NCBI RefSeq assembly: GCF_001570365.1 | Contig: NZ_BBYK01000059.1 | Span: forward strand, 80,185 to 144,184 | Reading direction: 5' to 3' | Source of the DNA: Microtetraspora fusca | GTDB taxonomy: Bacteria > Actinomycetota > Actinomycetes > Streptosporangiales > Streptosporangiaceae | Length of the DNA: 64,000 nt | Shown: positions 60,976 through 64,000 of the stretch, one piece after another | How positions within the stretch are numbered: position 1 is the first letter of the stretch | Layout: each line of letters starts with the position of its first letter | Program-made: the position numbers and the translations under genes | The notes under the pieces: generated by a model | What the model saw: the letters and a program-made list of their open reading frames with translations, nothing else | The model's database searches: none | Told to the model about the DNA's origin: nothing

Positions 60976-61879
60976 TCTGGAGGCACAGGCCGGAGCGGCG
61001 AAACCCGCGTTCGGCGCGGCCGCCCACATCCTGTGCGACAACCTGGTGCGCATCTACAAGACCGAGGGCGTCGAGGTGGTCGCCCTGCAGGGACTCGACC
61101 TGCTGATCGACAAGGGCGAGCTGATCGCGATCGTCGGCGCGTCCGGGTCGGGCAAGTCGACGCTGCTCAACGTGCTGTCCGGGCTGGACGTCCCGACCGC
61201 CGGGCTGGCCCGGGTCGCCGGCATGGACCTGCTGTCGATGACCGCCAAGGACCGGCTGCGGTTCCGCCGCTCGGTGGTCGGGTTCATCTGGCAGCAGACG
61301 GCGCGCAACCTGCTCCCCTACCTCACCGCGCAGGAGAACGTGCTGCTGCCCATGCGGCTGGCGACCGGGAAGGCGGACCGGGCTCGGGCGGGCGAGCTGC
61401 TCGACCTGCTCGGCGTGGCCGACTGCGCCGGACGGCGTCCCGGCGAGATGTCGGGCGGCCAGCAGCAGCGCGTCGCGATCGCCGTGGCGCTGGCCAACGC
61501 GCCCGAGGTGATCCTGGCCGACGAGCCGACCGGCGAGCTCGACAGCGACACCTCCGAGGAGGTCTTCGGCGCGCTGCGCCGGGCCAACCGGGAGCTCGGC
61601 GTCACCACCGTCATCGTCACGCACGACCCCATGGTCGCCGACGAGGTGGACCGTACGATCGGCATCCGGGACGGGCGGACGTCCAGCGAGACGCTCCGCC
61701 GTACCTCCGAGGACGGCGGCGTGATCGCCGAGGAGTACGCCGTGCTCGACCGGGCCGGCCGGCTGCAGCTCCCGCGTGACTTCATGACCGCGCTGGACAT
61801 GGAGCGCCGGGTACGGCTGGAGCTCGAACGCGACCACATCGGGGTGTGGCCCGCCAACCAGGGAGACGAGCAGTCATGA
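60959..61879 (+). CDS. ABC transporter ATP-binding protein (LolD/MacB type) with C-terminal extension
   Basis: ATPase of the FtsX-type exporter. The 306-residue protein has Walker A GASGSGKS (about residues 61-68), Q-loop region IWQQTARNLLPYLTAQEN, signature MSGGQQQRVAIA (about 164-175), Walker B VILADEPTGELDSDT (about 184-198) and H-switch VTHD. Beyond the nucleotide-binding domain about 70 residues extend (SEDGGVIAEEYAVLDRAGRL, FMTALDMERRVRLELE). The GTG at 60959 lies in the second copy of the duplication. The extension is seen in actinobacterial ATPases that pair with a second ATPase. It overlaps the next gene by four bases. Confidence 0.92.
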   Translation: MHSLADLEAQAGAAKPAFGAAAHILCDNLVRIYKTEGVEVVALQGLDLLIDKGELIAIVGASGSGKSTLLNVLSGLDVPTAGLARVAGMDLLSMTAKDRLRFRRSVVGFIWQQTARNLLPYLTAQENVLLPMRLATGKADRARAGELLDLLGVADCAGRRPGEMSGGQQQRVAIAVALANAPEVILADEPTGELDSDTSEEVFGALRRANRELGVTTVIVTHDPMVADEVDRTIGIRDGRTSSETLRRTSEDGGVIAEEYAVLDRAGRLQLPRDFMTALDMERRVRLELERDHIGVWPANQGDEQS

Positions 61880-62559
61880 CCGATCGACCGCTGGTCGTCG
61901 TCGAAGGCGTGCGCAAGGTCTACCCCAAGGGGGTCGAGGCGCTGCGGGGAGTGTCGTTCGAGGCGTACCCGGGTGAGCTGGTCGCCATCCGCGGCCGGTC
62001 CGGCTCGGGGAAGACGACGCTGCTCAACATGGTCGGCGGCCTGGACCGGCCGGACGAGGGCCGGATCGAGGTCGCCGGGCAGACCGTGACCGAGTTGCCC
62101 AAGGCCGCCCTGCTGGAGCTGCGCCGGGACGTGATGGGGTTCGTGTTCCAGTCGTTCGGGCTGATCCCCGTACTGTCCGCGGCCGAGAACGTCGGGGTGC
62201 CGCTCCGTCTGGCCCGCGCACCGGTCGCCGAGCGGGAGCAGCGGGTCCGGATCCTGCTCAGCCTGGTCGGTCTGGGCGATCACATGAACCAGCGGCCGTA
62301 CGAGCTGTCCGGCGGGCAGCAGCAGCGGGTGGCCATCGCCCGCTCGCTGGCGAACCGGCCCCGGCTGCTCATCGCCGACGAGCCGACCGGGCAGCTCGAC
62401 TCGCACACCGCGCTCCAGATCATGCAGTTGCTCCAGGCGCTGGTCCGCAGCGAAGGGGTGACGGCGCTGGTCGCCACCCACGACCCCAAGCTGATCACCC
62501 TCGCCGACCGCGTACTGGAGCTGCGCGACGGCGCCATCCTGCAGGAAACCGCCGTCTGA
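61876..62559 (+). CDS. ABC transporter ATP-binding protein, second ATPase of the exporter
   Basis: A 227-residue MacB/LolD-type ATPase. It has Walker A GRSGSGKTTLLNMVGGLDRP (about residues 40-59), Q-loop GFVFQSFGLIPVLSAAENVG, signature LSGGQQQRVAIARSLANRPR (about 144-163), Walker B LLIADEPTGQLDS and VATHDPKLITLADRVLEL. ATG 61876 overlaps the previous stop. With two permeases and two ATPases the operon can form a hetero-oligomeric export or mechanotransmission complex. Substrates of related systems include lipoproteins, peptides and lipids; none can be assigned here. Confidence 0.93.
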   Translation: MTDRPLVVVEGVRKVYPKGVEALRGVSFEAYPGELVAIRGRSGSGKTTLLNMVGGLDRPDEGRIEVAGQTVTELPKAALLELRRDVMGFVFQSFGLIPVLSAAENVGVPLRLARAPVAEREQRVRILLSLVGLGDHMNQRPYELSGGQQQRVAIARSLANRPRLLIADEPTGQLDSHTALQIMQLLQALVRSEGVTALVATHDPKLITLADRVLELRDGAILQETAV

Positions 62560-62604
62560 GCCACCCGTCCTCCGCGACGAGTCGGGGTCGAGGGCGGGCT
62601 CGGA

Positions 62605-63570
62605 TCAGCGGCCGGTGCGGCTCGCGACGATGATCTGCACCGCCCGTTCCAGGGCGTACGCCGGGTCGGTGCCCGCTCCCTTCACCTGCTCGTCGGCGAC
62701 GGCGACGGCCTGCATGGCCCGGGAGATGCCGTCCTGACCCCACCCACTGAGCTGGCGCTTCACCCGGTCGATCTTCCATGGGGGCATCCCGACGTGGCTG
62801 GCGAGCTGGCCGCCCCGGAGGTTGCGGGGGGCGCCGCCGACCTTGGCGAGCGACCGCAGGCCGCCCGCGAGGGCGCTGACGATCAGCACGGGCGCCACCC
62901 CCGTCGCCAGCGCCCACCGGAGCTGTTCGAGCGCTTCGCCGAGCCGCCCTTCGATGGCCAGGTCGGCGATGGTGAATCCGCTGACCTCGGCCCTGCCTCG
63001 GTGGTACCGGGCGACCGCGGCCTCGTCGATGCTCTTGCCCTCGGTGTCGAAGGCGAGCTGGCTGCAGGCGGCGGCGAGCTCACGCAGATCGCTCCCGACC
63101 GCGTCGAGAAGCGCCTGCGCGGCGGCGGGCGAGATCGACCGGCCGGCCCGCTTGATCTCCCCCTTGATGAAGTCCAGCCGCTCGGCGGGCTTGGTCAGTT
63201 TGGAGACGGTGACGACGTCCGCTCCGGCCTTCTTCACGCCGTCGACGAGCGCCTTGCCCTTCACACCGCCCGGATGCGCCAGCACGAGCACCGCGTCCTC
63301 CGCCGGATGGGCGGCGTACTTGACGACCTCGGCGATGACGTCCTTGGTGAGGTCCTGGGCGGACCGGATCACGATCACGGATCTCTCGCCGAAGAGAGAG
63401 GGCGAGGCCAGTCCGATGAGCTCTCCGGTCTCGACCTTCCCGCCGACCAGGTCGTGGACCTCGGCCCCGGGATCGTCTGCGCGCACGGCCGCCACGACGG
63501 ATGAGACCGCCCGGTCGGCCAGGAGTTCCTCGTCGCCGACGACCAGGGTCACGGGTGCTGGAGTGGCCAT
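62605..63570 (-). CDS. holA: DNA polymerase III subunit delta
   Basis: Clamp-loader delta subunit that opens the beta sliding clamp. The 321-residue protein has the DNA-pol3-delta N-terminal AAA-like domain without a P-loop (VTLVVGDEELLADRAVSSVV, SPSLFGERSVIVIRSAQDL, HPGGVKGKALVDGVKKAGAD) and the helical C-terminal collar (GFTIADLAIEGRLGEALEQL, MPPWKIDRVKRQLSGW, ALERAVQIIVAS). ATG 63570 is preferred; the longer frame adds only MLPG. It is the rightmost backbone gene and is convergent with the ABC operon. Confidence 0.93.
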   Translation of the reverse strand: MATPAPVTLVVGDEELLADRAVSSVVAAVRADDPGAEVHDLVGGKVETGELIGLASPSLFGERSVIVIRSAQDLTKDVIAEVVKYAAHPAEDAVLVLAHPGGVKGKALVDGVKKAGADVVTVSKLTKPAERLDFIKGEIKRAGRSISPAAAQALLDAVGSDLRELAAACSQLAFDTEGKSIDEAAVARYHRGRAEVSGFTIADLAIEGRLGEALEQLRWALATGVAPVLIVSALAGGLRSLAKVGGAPRNLRGGQLASHVGMPPWKIDRVKRQLSGWGQDGISRAMQAVAVADEQVKGAGTDPAYALERAVQIIVASRTGR

Positions 63571-63628
63571 GCCTGGCAGCATGCCACGCTCAGCCCCGCC
63601 GCCGGGAATCGGACCGCCCCTTCTTCAC

Positions 63629-63708
63629 ATGGGTAAGCGGGGCCATGAGTAAGCGGGGCGATGGGTAAGCGGGGCGATGGGTAAGCGGGGCGATGGGTAA
63701 GCGGGGCG
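63629..63708 (+). repeat. five tandem copies of a 16-bp unit
   Basis: ATGGGTAAGCGGGGCG repeats at 63629, 63645, 63661, 63677 and 63693; copy 1 ends in C and copy 2 has ATGAGT. The period is not a multiple of three, so it is not a coding repeat. Confidence 0.95.
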
Positions 63709-63712
63709 CCTC

Positions 63713-63802
63713 GCCCGTAGAAGGCAGATCGCCCCCGCCGGGGTCGGATCGCTGCTCGCCCGCAGAAGGGGCAGATCGCCCTCACTGGGGTCGGATCGCT
63801 GC
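63713..63802 (+). repeat. two imperfect direct repeats of 43 and 45 bp
   Basis: Both copies (63713-63755 and 63758-63802) share CAGATCGCCC and GGGGTCGGATCGCTGC, preceded by GCCCGYAGAAGG. The second has two extra G residues and a few substitutions. No function can be assigned. Confidence 0.85.
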
Positions 63803-63931
63803 CCGTATCGGGAAACGGGACGCACTCTCTCCTCCACCCGGACTCGGAGCGCCCCCTGAAGACCGACCTCCTCCCCGCGGTTCCGGTTCCGCGCAAGGTC
63901 GTCCCGGGGCATTCCTGCGTCTCCTGCTCCT

Positions 63932-64000
63932 GGTCGGTCCCACGGCTCCGGCACGTCCAACCTGGTCGACGCGCTCGTCTGGGCGGTGGGCGGTGGGCGG
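63932..64000 (+). pseudogene. possible fragment of an SMC/RecF-like P-loop ATPase gene
   Basis: The plus-strand frame to the window end reads GSGTSNLVDALVWAVGG after GRSH. Actinobacterial SMC N-termini read VGPNGSGKSNVVDALxWVMG at this point. The match covers most positions, but the Walker Lys is Thr, and the expected VGP appears in a different frame just upstream (LLLLVGP). This suggests a decayed or frameshifted copy, or a chance resemblance. The right part is outside the window. Confidence 0.3.

Larger units (their letters stand above)
63571..64000. other. 430-bp repeat-rich end of the window, no intact gene
   Basis: It contains five 16-bp tandem repeats (63629-63708), two imperfect 43/45-bp direct repeats (63713-63802) and, at the very end, a plus-strand frame resembling an SMC/RecF-type P-loop (63932-64000). 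Frames through the repeats on either strand do not look coding. Confidence 0.6.

Noticed and set aside
63629..63802. CRISPR-like repeat array
   Set aside because: The 16-bp units are directly adjacent without spacers and no cas gene is nearby.
63625..63960. 111-codon minus-strand ORF across the repeats
   Set aside because: It reads through non-triplet tandem repeats and has no ribosome-binding site or recognisable domain.

Overview
The window is a single high-GC (about 70 %) actinobacterial chromosome segment. Gene content and order (recO-uppS, leuA, era, CNNM-ybeY-phoH, rsmE-dnaJ-hrcA, hemW, lepA, rpsT, holA), many GTG/TTG starts, several probable leaderless genes and abundant one-component regulators point to a filamentous actinomycete, most likely of the Streptosporangiaceae (inference; no 16S gene is present). 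The conserved housekeeping backbone lies mostly on the minus strand and runs from holA (right) to uppS (left). Accessory blocks are inserted between its members.

Layout. 1-2.4 kb: truncated secreted protein, uppS, recO. 2.6-4.9 kb: CDP-alcohol phosphotransferase with an overlapping membrane partner. 5-6.6 kb: divergent anti-sigma-type ATPase and XRE/DUF5753 regulator. 6.7-12.1 kb: LysR, an ABC-2 permease remnant, an Lrp-ddaH-rocD arginine/ornithine catabolic unit and a PhoD-like phosphatase. 12.2-16.6 kb: amide-utilisation cassette (MarR, cytoplasmic AmiC-like sensor, APC permease, formamidase) with an AT-rich palindrome in front of the permease. 16.6-20.2 kb: oxidoreductase/PadR and epimerase/YrdB/TetR divergent units, each with a palindromic operator candidate. 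20.2-21.8 kb: AbiE-type toxin-antitoxin pair. 22-24 kb: leuA preceded by a leucine leader peptide and hairpin.

24-31 kb: DUF2630, a double-GNAT protein, a transmembrane Ser/Thr kinase whose extracellular part is a GH6 cellulase fold with both key carboxylates changed to Asn, then a DUF4132 pair. 31-40.5 kb: lipoprotein, deaminase-like protein and era, interrupted by a SARP/AfsR-type regulator and a PPOX-fold enzyme, then CNNM, ybeY, phoH and HIT. 40.6-45 kb: ECF sigma factor with partner, rsmE, dnaJ, hrcA and a CIRCE element. 45-55.4 kb: membrane proteins, DUF3097, DUF4870, hemW, GH18 chitinase, GNAT, lepA, GH18-like protein, rpsT. 55.8-62.6 kb: four-gene FtsX-type ABC exporter operon. 62.6-64 kb: holA and a repeat-rich non-coding end carrying a possible P-loop gene fragment.

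The most unusual items are the kinase with a degenerate cellulase domain, three 11-bp-phased CCACTTG repeats next to the SARP-type regulator, the exact tandem duplication of an ABC ATPase gene start, the leaderless leucine leader peptide, and the AbiE inverted repeat that runs into the antitoxin start codon. No tRNA, rRNA, CRISPR array, insertion sequence or prophage gene was recognised.
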